Shown: piece by piece, positions 41,510-49,700 of the stretch
Position numbering within the stretch: position 1 is the stretch's first letter
Layout: each line of letters starts with the position of its first letter
Assembly: GCF_001887355.1 (NCBI RefSeq)
Contig: NZ_MPIN01000004.1
Coordinates: 535,733 to 599,732 of the forward strand
DNA from: Cystobacter ferrugineus
GTDB lineage: Bacteria; Myxococcota; Myxococcia; Myxococcales; Myxococcaceae
DNA: 64,000 nucleotides
Direction of reading: 5' to 3'
Position numbers and translations under genes: made by a program
The notes under the pieces: generated by a model
The model's input: only the letters and a program-made list of their open reading frames with translations
Told to the model about the DNA's origin: nothing
Databases searched by the model: none

Positions 41510-43344
41510 ATGGTCCTGAAGCGACGCGGGTGGAGGTGGGGCACCTTGGCCGGGGTGTTGGCCCTGGTGCTGTCGTTCGCTTCGCGGGGTGCACCGGAGG
41601 CGACCTCCGCTGGCGGCCAGGGACCCTCCCGGGCTTCCCGCCCCGGGCGCGGGCGCGAGGCTCCCTGCCCTGTTTCCGTCCGCGCTCATGGACTCCGGGG
41701 AGGCGTCCCCGCGCATCCGTGGCCGCGTGAAGGGGCCGCGTGGACCCGTGGCGGGGGCTCAGGTGTTCACCTCGGCGACGGTGGGGGAGTCGCTCTCGGG
41801 AGCTGACCTGCCGGGAGGACGCCGCTGGGCCGGCTGCCGAATGGTCCGCGCTCGAATGCTACCCGTTGGGCCCGGCTGGCTGGCTTCGTGACGTAGCGCC
41901 TGGGCGAGGCGCCCGTGCTCGCCCTGGCCACACCTCCGAGGCGGATGGCTCCTTCTCACTGGAGAGACTCAAGGCGGGCCACTACGTGCTCTGGGCGGAG
42001 GACTCCGAGGGCGTGGGCCGGCGGTCGGACGTGGTGGCCGGAGACGAAGGGGTGGAGCTGCTGCTCGGCGAGGGCGTGCGGGTGTCCGGACGCGTCACGG
42101 ATGAAGACGGTGCGCCCGTGGCGGGGGCACTCGTCATCGCCATCTCCACGTTCCACAGTCGCTTCTTTGAGACGGTCACCGATGGCTCGGGCTACTTCTT
42201 CCTGGGCCCCCTGCCCCGAGGTGAGTACGTGTTGCTCGCCACCAAGGAGGGCCTGCTGCCTGCTCGGATGGAACTCGCGGGCCATGCCCGGCAGATGGAG
42301 CAGAAGTTCCTCCTGTTCCGCCCGCGCCGGGTGGCGGGACAGGTGGTGATGGCGGGATCTCCGGTGGCGGGGCTCGCGTGAGCACCTGGTCGCACGAGGA
42401 GGGCTCCAAACTCGAGGTCCTCACAGATGGAGCGGGGCGCTTCTCGCTAGAGGGGTTGTCTCCCTTGGAGAGCTACGAGCTCATCGCCACGCATGACGTA
42501 CTGTGGGCCAACACCCGCGTGGACTTCACAACGCCGGGAGACCCGCCCCCGGTTCCTCGGGGATTGTATGGACCTCACCCTCGAATTGGCGCCCATCGCC
42601 GAGGTGCGGGGCGTCGTGCGGGATGAGACGGAGCAGCCCATCGAAAGCGCGGTCGTCGAGCTATGGGCGAAGGACGGGGAGGACTCCACGAGAGTGTCGT
42701 CGGGATGGACGGACGCGCAGGGGCGGTATCGCGTGGGACCGGCGAAGCCTGGAGTGCTGAAGATCTTCGTGGGCGGCGAGGAGCTGTTTCGTGTCGTGGT
42801 GGATGCGCGGGGTCAGCCCGTGGAGGGGGTCAGGGTCGAGGTCCGGTCCGCACTGAGCAGGGGAAGGGTGCCCTGGCTTCTGGGTGGGGGATGGGTGCAG
42901 CAGACGGGGCCCGACGGCCGCTTTTCCTTGCAGAGCGTCTCGGGTGCGCAGCTCGAGCTGCGCGTGGAGAAGCCCGAGTACGTGCTCGCCTGTTCGGAGC
43001 GGGAGGGCGGACGCATCGCGCTCCCCGTGAAGCCCGGGGACCGGGAGGTGCGCGCCGTCCTCGTGCGCGAGGCCTTCGTCCACTGGCAGATCCTCCACTG
43101 GGATGGCACCCCCGTCCCCTCCTTCCCCGTGAGTACCCGGGAGGGGCTCGGGAATGCCCGGGAGTTCAGCAACGAGGAGGGCCTCTTCTCCGTGCCCATC
43201 CTCTGCACGGGCACGCTCCAACTAGAGCTGCGCGTCGCGGAGGGAGTCGACGTGCGCGGAGGCTCCCGTCGGCTGCGGCGCCTCATGTCTGTCCGGGAGG
43301 AGGTGGACGTGCACCTGGGCGCTCTCGTACTCGACGGGGGATGA
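41510..43344 (+). pseudogene. Frameshifted carboxypeptidase-regulatory-like domain protein
   Basis: Starts at ATG 41510 with a signal/membrane stretch (MVLKRRGWRWGTLAGVLALVL) and ends at 43344. The coding sense jumps frame several times: RIRGRVKGPRGPVAGAQV (~41695) is in one frame, TSEADGSFSLERL to VVMAGSPVAG (~41930-42370) in another, VSTWSHEEGSKLEVLTDGAG in a third place, and AEVRGVVRDETEQP to the end in a further shift. At ~42365 the frame change is exactly what one lost base would give. At least five indels break it. The repeated SEADGSFSLE, TDGAGRFSLEGL and TDAQGRYRVGPAKPG units are carboxypeptidase regulatory (CarboxypepD_reg) domains, usually surface or periplasmic proteins. The last 280-codon ORF could still be expressed. 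Confidence 0.8.
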
Positions 43345-43426
43345 GCGGGTTCAACCCGGGGCCCGTGGTCCCCTCACCCCGTTCCCCTCCCGGAGGATGT
43401 GGCTCTCATCGTTCCGGGGCGCGTCG

Positions 43427-45298
43427 CTAGAATTCTTTTGACACCCTCCTCGCGACCAGCAGTCCCCCGGTCTCCTGGAGCGCTTCCAATGCCGCCTGGG
43501 CCAGCGCGCCTGCCTCCTCCTCGGCGGGAGCGGCCGTGCGTAGCGCGGCCGCTGCTTCCGCCAGTGATGCGGCGGTGGCCCGTGGATGCGGCAGCGCGGA
43601 CCCGGTCCGGTGCATGCAGAGGCCCCTGAGGAGCCTCAGCGCATCACCCAGGCGCAGGATGGCCAGTGCCTCCTGTAGCCGCTCGGGCTCCTGGACCACC
43701 AGCCGCAGCACGCGGTGGTCGAGCCGGGACCGTCCGCTCAGGAGGGCGCGCTCATCCCGTGCCGCGGCCAGGCCCTCGATGTCCCGCCGGAGGGCCGCCG
43801 TCAGCGCGCTCACCCGATGCTGCCTGTCCACTGGCAGCAGCCAGCGGAACACCAGCAGCGTGGCGAGTGCGCTCAGAGGGAGGGCCAGACCCCCTTCCAC
43901 GAGCACCCGCGCGGTGCCACGCAGCGGCAGGTTGGGCTGGGCGGCCAGCAGGAACACCATGTTGGTGTCGATGGCGGGCTTGCCCAGCACCGGATGGGCC
44001 ATGGCCAGCCCTCCCAGCACCATGAAGGGCGCGAGGGTGAGCAGGAGCTGGACCATGCCGGCCTGTGGCGGCAGAAGCACGAGCCGGCAGAGCAGCGCCA
44101 GGGCCACCCCCACCGAGGCCCCCCATACCACCCCACGCAGCGCCACCACGGGTTGGGGATGGGAGGAGAAGGCGCTCACGAAGATGCTGGCGCCCATCAC
44201 CAGGAAGGGTCCGAAGTCCCAGCCCGTCACGAGCCAGACACCTCCCATCCCGGCGACGGCGAGGGCACTGCGTGCGGCCGCGGTCCGCGCGCCGGGCCAG
44301 TCCCGGTGAAAGGTCATCCGGCGGGGCGGGGTGGCGGGTGCCTGGGACAGCGCGGGCAACACCTGCTGAAGCTCGGCCACGGCCTGGGAGAGCAGCCCGA
44401 AGAAGTGCCGAAGGGAGGTGGGCGGAGCGGGCAGGGCGGGCGCCGCCTCGGGGGCGTTGGCCAGGGCCGACAGGCGCAGCGCGAGCGCGTCGCGCCACGC
44501 TCGCAGCAGCGCCGCCCGCGCGGGGTCCTCCTCCTGCTGGAGGCGCTCCAGCCGCGACTGCAGCAGCCGCGTGGCGGGCAGCAGCGACAGCAGCGCCATC
44601 ATCAGCCCTCGCAGGGCGCGAATTCGCGCATAGGCCCGTGGGGAGCCGGCGGCGAGCTGGTCGGCGCTCTCCTCGATGCGGGCCATTTCGGCGAGCAGGT
44701 GGCGCTCGCGCTCCGCCAGACCCGCCGCCGCGGCCGTGCCGGACAGGCACTGCCCGGCCCAGGCCAGGGCGTCGCGGCCCAGGGCCTCGGCCTGCCGCAA
44801 CACCGCGTGGCGCGGCGACTCGGGCGTCAGGAGCCACATCATGACGCCCGACACCACCACGCCAAGCAACGTGGCCAGCACGCGTGCGCCGGCGAGGTCG
44901 TGGTGTGGCAGTGCCGGCACGAAGGTCGGCAGGGCCACCACTCCGGCGGTGTAGCCGGCGAGGAGCGTCCCGTAGGAAATGGAGTGGCGCAGCAGGTTGC
45001 CCACCGCGACGCAGAGCCCCACCCAGATCGCGAGCGCTACCACCACGGCGACCGGCTCCTGGGTGACGTGCAGCAGGGCCATCCCAGCCAGTGCACCGGC
45101 GGCCGTGCCCAGCAGGCGGAACAGCAGCCGCTCCGCCAGCATGCCTCGCGTGGGCTGGGCCGTGATCCACACCGTCATCGCCGCCCAGTGGGGGTTGGGC
45201 AAGTGCAAGGCGAGCGCGAGTGCCAGGGCCGTGAGGGCGGCCAGCGACACGCGCAGGCCGAAGAGGAGTTGGTGGCGGCTGAGTCCGGGAAGGCTCAT
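43427..45298 (-). CDS. FUSC family membrane exporter
   Basis: 623 residues. Two hydrophobic halves of about six helices each (LRVSLAALTALALALALHLPNPHWAAMTVWITAQPT at the front; a second set from residue ~350, SALAVAGMGGVWLVTGWDFGPFLVMGAS), with a cytoplasmic helical region between. The PxxxMTVW pattern is typical of the fusaric-acid-resistance/aromatic acid exporter family (FUSC, AaeB/YccS-like). Likely pumps aromatic weak acids or similar toxins across the inner membrane. Its start overlaps the MarR stop (ATGA), so both are one operon under MarR control. Confidence 0.9.
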   Translation of the reverse strand: MSLPGLSRHQLLFGLRVSLAALTALALALALHLPNPHWAAMTVWITAQPTRGMLAERLLFRLLGTAAGALAGMALLHVTQEPVAVVVALAIWVGLCVAVGNLLRHSISYGTLLAGYTAGVVALPTFVPALPHHDLAGARVLATLLGVVVSGVMMWLLTPESPRHAVLRQAEALGRDALAWAGQCLSGTAAAAGLAERERHLLAEMARIEESADQLAAGSPRAYARIRALRGLMMALLSLLPATRLLQSRLERLQQEEDPARAALLRAWRDALALRLSALANAPEAAPALPAPPTSLRHFFGLLSQAVAELQQVLPALSQAPATPPRRMTFHRDWPGARTAAARSALAVAGMGGVWLVTGWDFGPFLVMGASIFVSAFSSHPQPVVALRGVVWGASVGVALALLCRLVLLPPQAGMVQLLLTLAPFMVLGGLAMAHPVLGKPAIDTNMVFLLAAQPNLPLRGTARVLVEGGLALPLSALATLLVFRWLLPVDRQHRVSALTAALRRDIEGLAAARDERALLSGRSRLDHRVLRLVVQEPERLQEALAILRLGDALRLLRGLCMHRTGSALPHPRATAASLAEAAAALRTAAPAEEEAGALAQAALEALQETGGLLVARRVSKEF

Positions 45299-45753
45299 CG
45301 GCGCTCTCCGCGCCGGGCCAGCAGCCGGTCCTCGATGAGCCCGAGAAGCGCGGCGCAGCGCGCCAACTCCTCCTCGCCAATGCCGTCCAACAGGACGTCC
45401 TCCGCCTTCCGGAGGCGGGCCTCGATGCGCCGTGCGGCGGTGCGTCCCTCTGGAGTCAGGCGCAGGCGGTAGGCGCGGCCGTCAGCGCCGTCGGCTTCGC
45501 GCAGCACCAGGCCCGCGCCGCACAGTCCGTCCAGCAGCCGCACCAGACTCGGTCCCTCGATGCCCATGGCCGCGGCGAGCTCCTTCTGCCGCGGTCCTTC
45601 GCCCAGGCGGTGCAGCCAGAACAGCGCGCGCCAGCCGGCATCGGGGAAGGTGTCCCGCTGAATCTCCGCATCCACGGCGTGGCGCCACAGCCGGCCGAGC
45701 TGCAGCAACTTCAGGCCAAAGTCCGCCCGCGCCGTTCCCTTCTTGGAAGCCAT
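45295..45753 (-). CDS. MarR family transcriptional regulator
   Basis: 152 residues. Winged-helix core: RQKELAAAMGIEGPSLVRLLDGL recognition helix and the wing DGADGRAYRLRLTPEGR, flanked by dimerisation helices. It precedes and overlaps the FUSC exporter, the usual arrangement for a ligand-released repressor of an efflux gene. No ribosome site precedes the ATG; instead a palindrome ends 4 nt before it, so the mRNA leader is very short or absent. Ligand unknown. Confidence 0.92.
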   Translation of the reverse strand: MASKKGTARADFGLKLLQLGRLWRHAVDAEIQRDTFPDAGWRALFWLHRLGEGPRQKELAAAMGIEGPSLVRLLDGLCGAGLVLREADGADGRAYRLRLTPEGRTAARRIEARLRKAEDVLLDGIGEEELARCAALLGLIEDRLLARRGERR

Positions 45754-45757
45754 GACA

Positions 45758-45779
45758 GATAGGTAGCATCCTAACTATC
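45758..45779. promoter_or_regulatory. Operator-like palindrome upstream of MarR/FUSC operon
   Basis: A 22-bp imperfect inverted repeat with outer arms GATAG and CTATC and inner TAGG/CCTA, AT-rich against a GC-rich background. It lies directly before the MarR start codon. A plausible promoter (TTGTGA, 16 nt, TAGGAT on the minus strand) overlaps it, so MarR binding here would block its own operon. Inferred from position and symmetry. Confidence 0.6.
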
Positions 45780-45848
45780 AGGCCTTCAATCACAATGGGG
45801 CCCGGACGGCCCTCTGCTGCCCGTACGAGCCCCCGTCCTGGGCAGCGG

Positions 45849-47048
45849 CTACAACCCCTCCGCGCCCAGTCCAGGCACCTGTACCGGCCCGGAGTGGCTG
45901 GTCTCGGTGCCATCCCCCAGCTGACCGAAGAAGTTGGCGCCCCAGGTCCACGCGGTGCCGTCGTAGTGCACCGCCAGCGAGTGGGAACCGCCACCGGCCA
46001 CTCCCAGTATGCCGCTCAGCCCGGGCACCTGTGCCGGCGTGGTGCGGTAGGACGGGGTGTCCTCCCCGAGCTGGCCGTAGCTGTTGTTGCCCCAGGTCCA
46101 GACGGTGCCGTCGTCGCGCAACGCCAGCGAGTGGTGGTTGCCCGCGGCCACGGCCACCACTCCGCTCAGCCCTGGCACCGGCTTCGGCGTGAAGCGGCTG
46201 CTCGTGGTGCCGTCCCCCAGTTGGCCGTAGTAGTTGTAGCCCCAGGTCCACACGGTCCCGTCGTAGCGCAACGCCAGCGCGTGGTGGGTGCCCGCGGCCA
46301 CGTCCACCACTCCGCTCAGCCCTGGCACCTGCGCCGGCGTGGAGCGGTAGGGAGTGGAACCATCCCCCAACAGGCCGTAGCCGTTGTAGCCCCAGGCCGA
46401 CAGGGCACCGTTGGAGCGCACCGCCAGCGAGAAGGACTCTCCCGCGGCCACGGCCACCACGCCGCTCAGTCCTGTCACCTGCACCGGCGCGGAGCGAGCC
46501 GTCGTGGTGCCATCCCCCAACTGGCCGGAGGCGTTGTGGCCCCAGGCCCACAGGGTGCCGTCGGTGCGCACCGCCAGCGAGTGGTAGTAGTCAGCGACCG
46601 CGAGCACCACCCCGCTCAGCCCTGGCACCTGCGCCGGCTGGGAGCGAGCCGTCGTGGTGCCATCCCCCAACTGGCCGGTGAAGTTGGCACCCCAGGCCCA
46701 CAGGGAGCCGTCGGTGCGCACCGCCAGCGAGTGATAGTCCCCCGCGGACACCGCCGCGACTCGGCTCAATCCTTGAACCCGCACCGGCGAGTTGCTGCTG
46801 TTGGTGGTGCCATCTCCCAACTGGCCGGAGGTGTTGTACCCCGCGGCCCACAACGTGCCATCCCGGCGCAGGGCCAGGGAGTGGTACTCGCCCGCCGAGA
46901 GCGGGACTCGCACCTGGGTGCGCAGAAGGGAGTCCAACTCTTCCCGAGCATCCGTCACGTCGGAAGTCTGTCCACAGCCGACCGCCAGCCCCACTCCGAG
47001 CCAGACTCCCACCCAACTGCTCATCCTACGACCCGTGCTGCTTCGCAT
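45849..47048 (-). CDS. RCC1-repeat lipoprotein
   Basis: 399 residues from ATG 47048, with AGGAG 6 nt upstream. Lipoprotein signal ending LAVGC. About seven RCC1 repeats of ~50 residues form a predicted beta-propeller; each carries HSLALRxDGTLWAWG-like and GQLGDGTT-like blocks followed by VPGLSGVVAVAAG. In bacteria these propellers are secreted or surface proteins of unclear role, with many paralogues in myxobacteria. It is separated by 95 bp from the MarR gene and overlaps the SnoaL-like gene region only upstream. Not an enzyme as far as I can see. Confidence 0.85.
   Translation of the reverse strand: MRSSTGRRMSSWVGVWLGVGLAVGCGQTSDVTDAREELDSLLRTQVRVPLSAGEYHSLALRRDGTLWAAGYNTSGQLGDGTTNSSNSPVRVQGLSRVAAVSAGDYHSLAVRTDGSLWAWGANFTGQLGDGTTTARSQPAQVPGLSGVVLAVADYYHSLAVRTDGTLWAWGHNASGQLGDGTTTARSAPVQVTGLSGVVAVAAGESFSLAVRSNGALSAWGYNGYGLLGDGSTPYRSTPAQVPGLSGVVDVAAGTHHALALRYDGTVWTWGYNYYGQLGDGTTSSRFTPKPVPGLSGVVAVAAGNHHSLALRDDGTVWTWGNNSYGQLGEDTPSYRTTPAQVPGLSGILGVAGGGSHSLAVHYDGTAWTWGANFFGQLGDGTETSHSGPVQVPGLGAEGL
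45885..46905 (-). repeat. Tandem ~150-bp coding repeats (RCC1)
   Basis: Within the RCC1 gene the DNA itself repeats with a period near 150 bp. The recurring blocks are CACTCCGCTCAGCCCTGGCACC-like spacers and CCCCAACTGGCC-like segments, visible at roughly 46000, 46150, 46300, 46460, 46610 and 46760. Such repeats can change number by recombination. Confidence 0.7.
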
Positions 47049-47119
47049 CCGCGACTCCTGGCGTACGTCAAGGTGATGCGCTCCCATAATCGAAAGGGGG
47101 AGAGACAGCATCACCTTCC

Positions 47120-47551
47120 TCAAGGTTTGACGGGGTGGCTGACATACAGCTCGGAGGCGATGGTCTGGATTTGGATTTTGCCCTTTTCGACCACGAAGGT
47201 GTCACTGCCGAAGAACGCGTTTTCATTCTTCGGCGTATAGCGCCAGTTGAGGTAGATGATGCGGCCATCGATTACCGGTTGATCCAACTGGTTCTGGCCG
47301 GTGCCGAAGATTTGGAACAACTGGCTGAAGACATGAGCGATGGCTGCCTTGCCGCGGAAGACCTGGTTATTGAGAATCAGGACGGAACTGTCGGTGTAGT
47401 CCGACGTGATGGCGGCTACGTCCTTGGCATCCCAGGCTTTGATGTGGTGCTGCCAGACTTCTTGGGTGCTCGGGGTGGCGGCCCGAGCCGGAGCACTGAG
47501 GGTCAACGCGGCGAGAACGCTGAAAAAAATGGTTTTGAAGGAAGCAGTCAT
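47120..47551 (-). CDS. Secreted SnoaL-like/NTF2-fold protein
   Basis: 143 residues. Signal peptide ending APARAA, then an NTF2-like (SnoaL/DUF4440-type) domain: EVWQHHIKAWDAKDVAAITSDYTDSSV, VFRGKAAIAHVF and a C-terminal GKIQIQTIASELY. A perfect AAGGAG site lies 8 nt before the ATG. NTF2-like proteins are cone-shaped binding pockets with varied or no catalysis; a periplasmic binding role is possible. Codon use is less GC-rich than the neighbours. The only gene that appears to be served by the palindrome ~90 bp upstream. Confidence 0.82.
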   Translation of the reverse strand: MTASFKTIFFSVLAALTLSAPARAATPSTQEVWQHHIKAWDAKDVAAITSDYTDSSVLILNNQVFRGKAAIAHVFSQLFQIFGTGQNQLDQPVIDGRIIYLNWRYTPKNENAFFGSDTFVVEKGKIQIQTIASELYVSHPVKP

Positions 47552-47640
47552 CGGGTTTCTCCTTGGAGCGGGTTGGGTGAGACGCGGCAGGATTTAACAC
47601 GTGGCTACTCCGGTGATGGGAGGATTGGCTTTCAAGTCTC

Positions 47641-47659
47641 TTTTGAATTCGATTCAAAA
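47641..47659. promoter_or_regulatory. Perfect AT-rich palindrome upstream of the SnoaL-like gene
   Basis: TTTTGAAT, a 3-nt spacer (TCG) and ATTCAAAA form an exact 8+8 inverted repeat, striking in a GC-rich genome. It is ~90 bp upstream of the SnoaL-like start and 85 bp past the stop of the isonitrile-hydratase-like gene, both on the minus strand. Best read as a binding site for a dimeric regulator of the SnoaL-like gene; regulator unknown. Confidence 0.55.
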
Positions 47660-47743
47660 CCTCCAACAATGCGGAACCGGTATGAGCCAGACCCCGGCCC
47701 CGCGTTCCCGGCGGAGCGCCTTGGGCGGGACCGGGCACGGGGT

Positions 47744-48559
47744 TCATCTGGGGGAGTGACCGGTTCGGATGCGGAGGGTGCTGGCCTCCGCGACGAACCC
47801 TTCGAGGCCGGCCATCAACAGCTCGGCAATCTCCGGACGCGCCGTTTCGAGCGTGCCGCCAGTCACGGGCGGTTCGGGCGCGTACTCGGCCATCAGCACT
47901 CCGGCCTCGGCCATCGTCCTCCCCCGGATTTCCTCCACCAGCGTGATGCCGAAGTCGATGCCGGCCGAGACTCCTGCTCCCGTGATCACGTTGCCGTCCC
48001 GGACGACCCGATGCCTCTCCGGCGTCGCCCCGAACTGCGACAGGAGCGGAACGACGGACCAATGGGAGGTCGCACGCCTGCCTCGCAAGGCACCCGCTAC
48101 CCCGAGGATCAGCGAGCCGGTGCACACGCTGGTCACATAGGTGGCCCGGGACGCGCGGTCGCGCATGAAGTCAATCGTCGCTCGGTCGCGAGCCGCCGCC
48201 AGCGTTCCACTGGTGCCGCCAGGGGTGAAGAGAACGGTCAGATGGGTCGGGCAGTCGGCCATCGTGACGGTCGGCTGAATCGCCAGGCCGAGATCGCTCG
48301 GGACCGGGCGAAGGTCTGGCTGATTGGTGACCAGATGCACCTGCGCACCCATGCCCGCCAGGAAGTGATGCGGGCCAACGAAGTCCAGGGCCGTGAAGCC
48401 AGGATAGAGCAACATGGCGATCTGTTCCTCGCCCTGTGTCTTCGGGCCCGAAGCCCGCGGGCCAGGCTCGCGCGGAGCCGCCTGCGCGGCCCGGGACAGG
48501 GCCGAGGGCAGCACCGCGGCGGCCGCGATATGGGTCAACAAAGTCCGTCGATCGATCAT
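47744..48559 (-). CDS. Tat-exported DJ-1/PfpI family protein, isonitrile-hydratase-like
   Basis: 271 residues from ATG 48559. N-terminal IDRRTLLTHIAAAAVL then AQA looks like a twin-arginine signal, so the protein is probably periplasmic. The DJ-1/PfpI fold follows: LLYPGFTALDFVGPHHFL, the nucleophile Cys in VTSVCTGSLILG, and GRRATSHWSVVPLL, the set I associate with cyclohexyl-isocyanide (isonitrile) hydratases. The reaction would turn isonitriles into N-formamides. It is divergent from a GlxA-type regulator with a related N-terminal fold, which probably controls it. Export by Tat is unusual for the family. Confidence 0.8.
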   Translation of the reverse strand: MIDRRTLLTHIAAAAVLPSALSRAAQAAPREPGPRASGPKTQGEEQIAMLLYPGFTALDFVGPHHFLAGMGAQVHLVTNQPDLRPVPSDLGLAIQPTVTMADCPTHLTVLFTPGGTSGTLAAARDRATIDFMRDRASRATYVTSVCTGSLILGVAGALRGRRATSHWSVVPLLSQFGATPERHRVVRDGNVITGAGVSAGIDFGITLVEEIRGRTMAEAGVLMAEYAPEPPVTGGTLETARPEIAELLMAGLEGFVAEASTLRIRTGHSPR

Positions 48560-48617
48560 GGGAGCATGTCCTGGTTCAGTGCGACACCGGGCGTCGCGAC
48601 ATGCGCCTTGACTAGTC

Positions 48618-48660
48618 TGTCCTTGTCGTGACCTGAAGGACATACTTCCGTCATTTCAGG
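48618..48660. promoter_or_regulatory. Overlapping inverted repeats in the GlxA/isonitrile-hydratase divergent region
   Basis: TGTCCTT (48618-48624) and AAGGACA (48636-48642) are exact complements 11 nt apart, and CCTGAA (48632-48637) pairs with TTCAGG (48655-48660) over the same stretch. They lie between two divergent genes, one of which encodes an AraC-type regulator, so this is the natural place for its operator. Inference from symmetry and position. Confidence 0.55.
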
Positions 48661-48669
48661 ACGTGCTCG

Positions 48670-49626
48670 ATGTCTCGCGTGACCATCCTCGTCTACAAGG
48701 GGTTTCAAGTCCTCGATGCCACCGGGCCCGCCGCGGCATTCGAAATCGCCGGTCACTTCGGTGCCCCGTACTCCATCAGGCTCGCCTCCCTCGAGGGGGG
48801 GCGGGTCGCCAGCTCGAGCGGAATCGCCGTGGAGACGGTGCCGCTCGCCGAGGCGCTGCAGTGCGAGCTCCTGCTCATCCCGGGGGCGGACAACCCGCTG
48901 AGAGCGGCCCGGCAGAAGGAGTTGCTCACGGCGATCGCGGACGCGGCGCGTTCCGGCCGCCGCGTGGCCAGCGTGTGCTCGGGTGCGTTCATCCTGGCCG
49001 CCGCGGGCCTGCTGGAGGGACGGCGTGCCGCGACCCACTGGGCGGCCGTCGAGGCACTCAAGCGGCTGCACCCCCGCACCGTCGTCGATGCCGAAAGCAT
49101 CTTCGTCGAGGACCGGGGGGTGTGGACATCGGCGGGAGTGGTGGCCGGGATCGATCTCGCGCTGGCCCTGATCGGGCGCGATCATGGCGATGAGCTCGCG
49201 CGCAAGGTGGCCCAGAAGATGGTCGTCTACCACCGGCGGCCCGGTACCCAGCCGCAGCACTCCGCGCTCCTGGACATGGTGACGCCGGACAACAGGTTCG
49301 CGCCACTGCTGGCCTGGGCGCGCGCACGGCTGTCGGAACCCCTCTCCGTCGAAAGACTGGCGAAGGAGGCGGCGCTCAGCGTGCGGCAATTCACTCGCGC
49401 GTTCACGCAGGCCACGGGCGTGGCTCCCGCCAAGGCCATCGAGCGCCTTCGCGTCGAGGCCGCGCGCGCGGCAATCGAGGCGGGCGCCGACTCGCTGGAG
49501 GAGGTCGCGAGGCGCACCGGGTTCGGAAACGGAGATCGGATGAGACGCGCGTTCGTCAGGATCACCGGTCAGCCGCCGCTGGTTGCGCGGACAGGGGCGC
49601 GTCGCGAACCGGGCATGCGAGGCTAG
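48670..49626 (+). CDS. GlxA family transcriptional regulator (DJ-1 domain plus AraC HTH)
   Basis: 318 residues. The N-terminal 180 residues are a DJ-1/PfpI-type sensor domain (VTILVYKGFQVLDATGPAAAFEIAG, SVCSGAFILAAAGLLEGRRAATHW). The C-terminal 100 residues carry two AraC helix-turn-helix units (LSVERLAKEAALSVRQFTRAF; SLEEVARRTGFGNGDRMRRAF). GlxA-type proteins usually activate a neighbouring operon in response to a small molecule. The divergent isonitrile-hydratase-like gene is the obvious target, with inverted repeats between them. Confidence 0.92.
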   Translation: MSRVTILVYKGFQVLDATGPAAAFEIAGHFGAPYSIRLASLEGGRVASSSGIAVETVPLAEALQCELLLIPGADNPLRAARQKELLTAIADAARSGRRVASVCSGAFILAAAGLLEGRRAATHWAAVEALKRLHPRTVVDAESIFVEDRGVWTSAGVVAGIDLALALIGRDHGDELARKVAQKMVVYHRRPGTQPQHSALLDMVTPDNRFAPLLAWARARLSEPLSVERLAKEAALSVRQFTRAFTQATGVAPAKAIERLRVEAARAAIEAGADSLEEVARRTGFGNGDRMRRAFVRITGQPPLVARTGARREPGMRG

Positions 49627-49700
49627 ACAAGGGAAGGGGACGTGGCGGCCACAATCCGTCCCAGCTCAGTCACGGGGCGCGGCGAGGCGCGTGGTGCTCC

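Noticed and set aside
41089-41544. A functional short transporter gene on the minus strand
   Set aside because: It is only a fragment of an RND pump with unrelated ends and no start or signal of its own.
43344-43426. Terminator between the pseudogene and the FUSC gene (CGGGTT, C, AACCCG)
   Set aside because: The palindrome has no realistic loop and no T-run.
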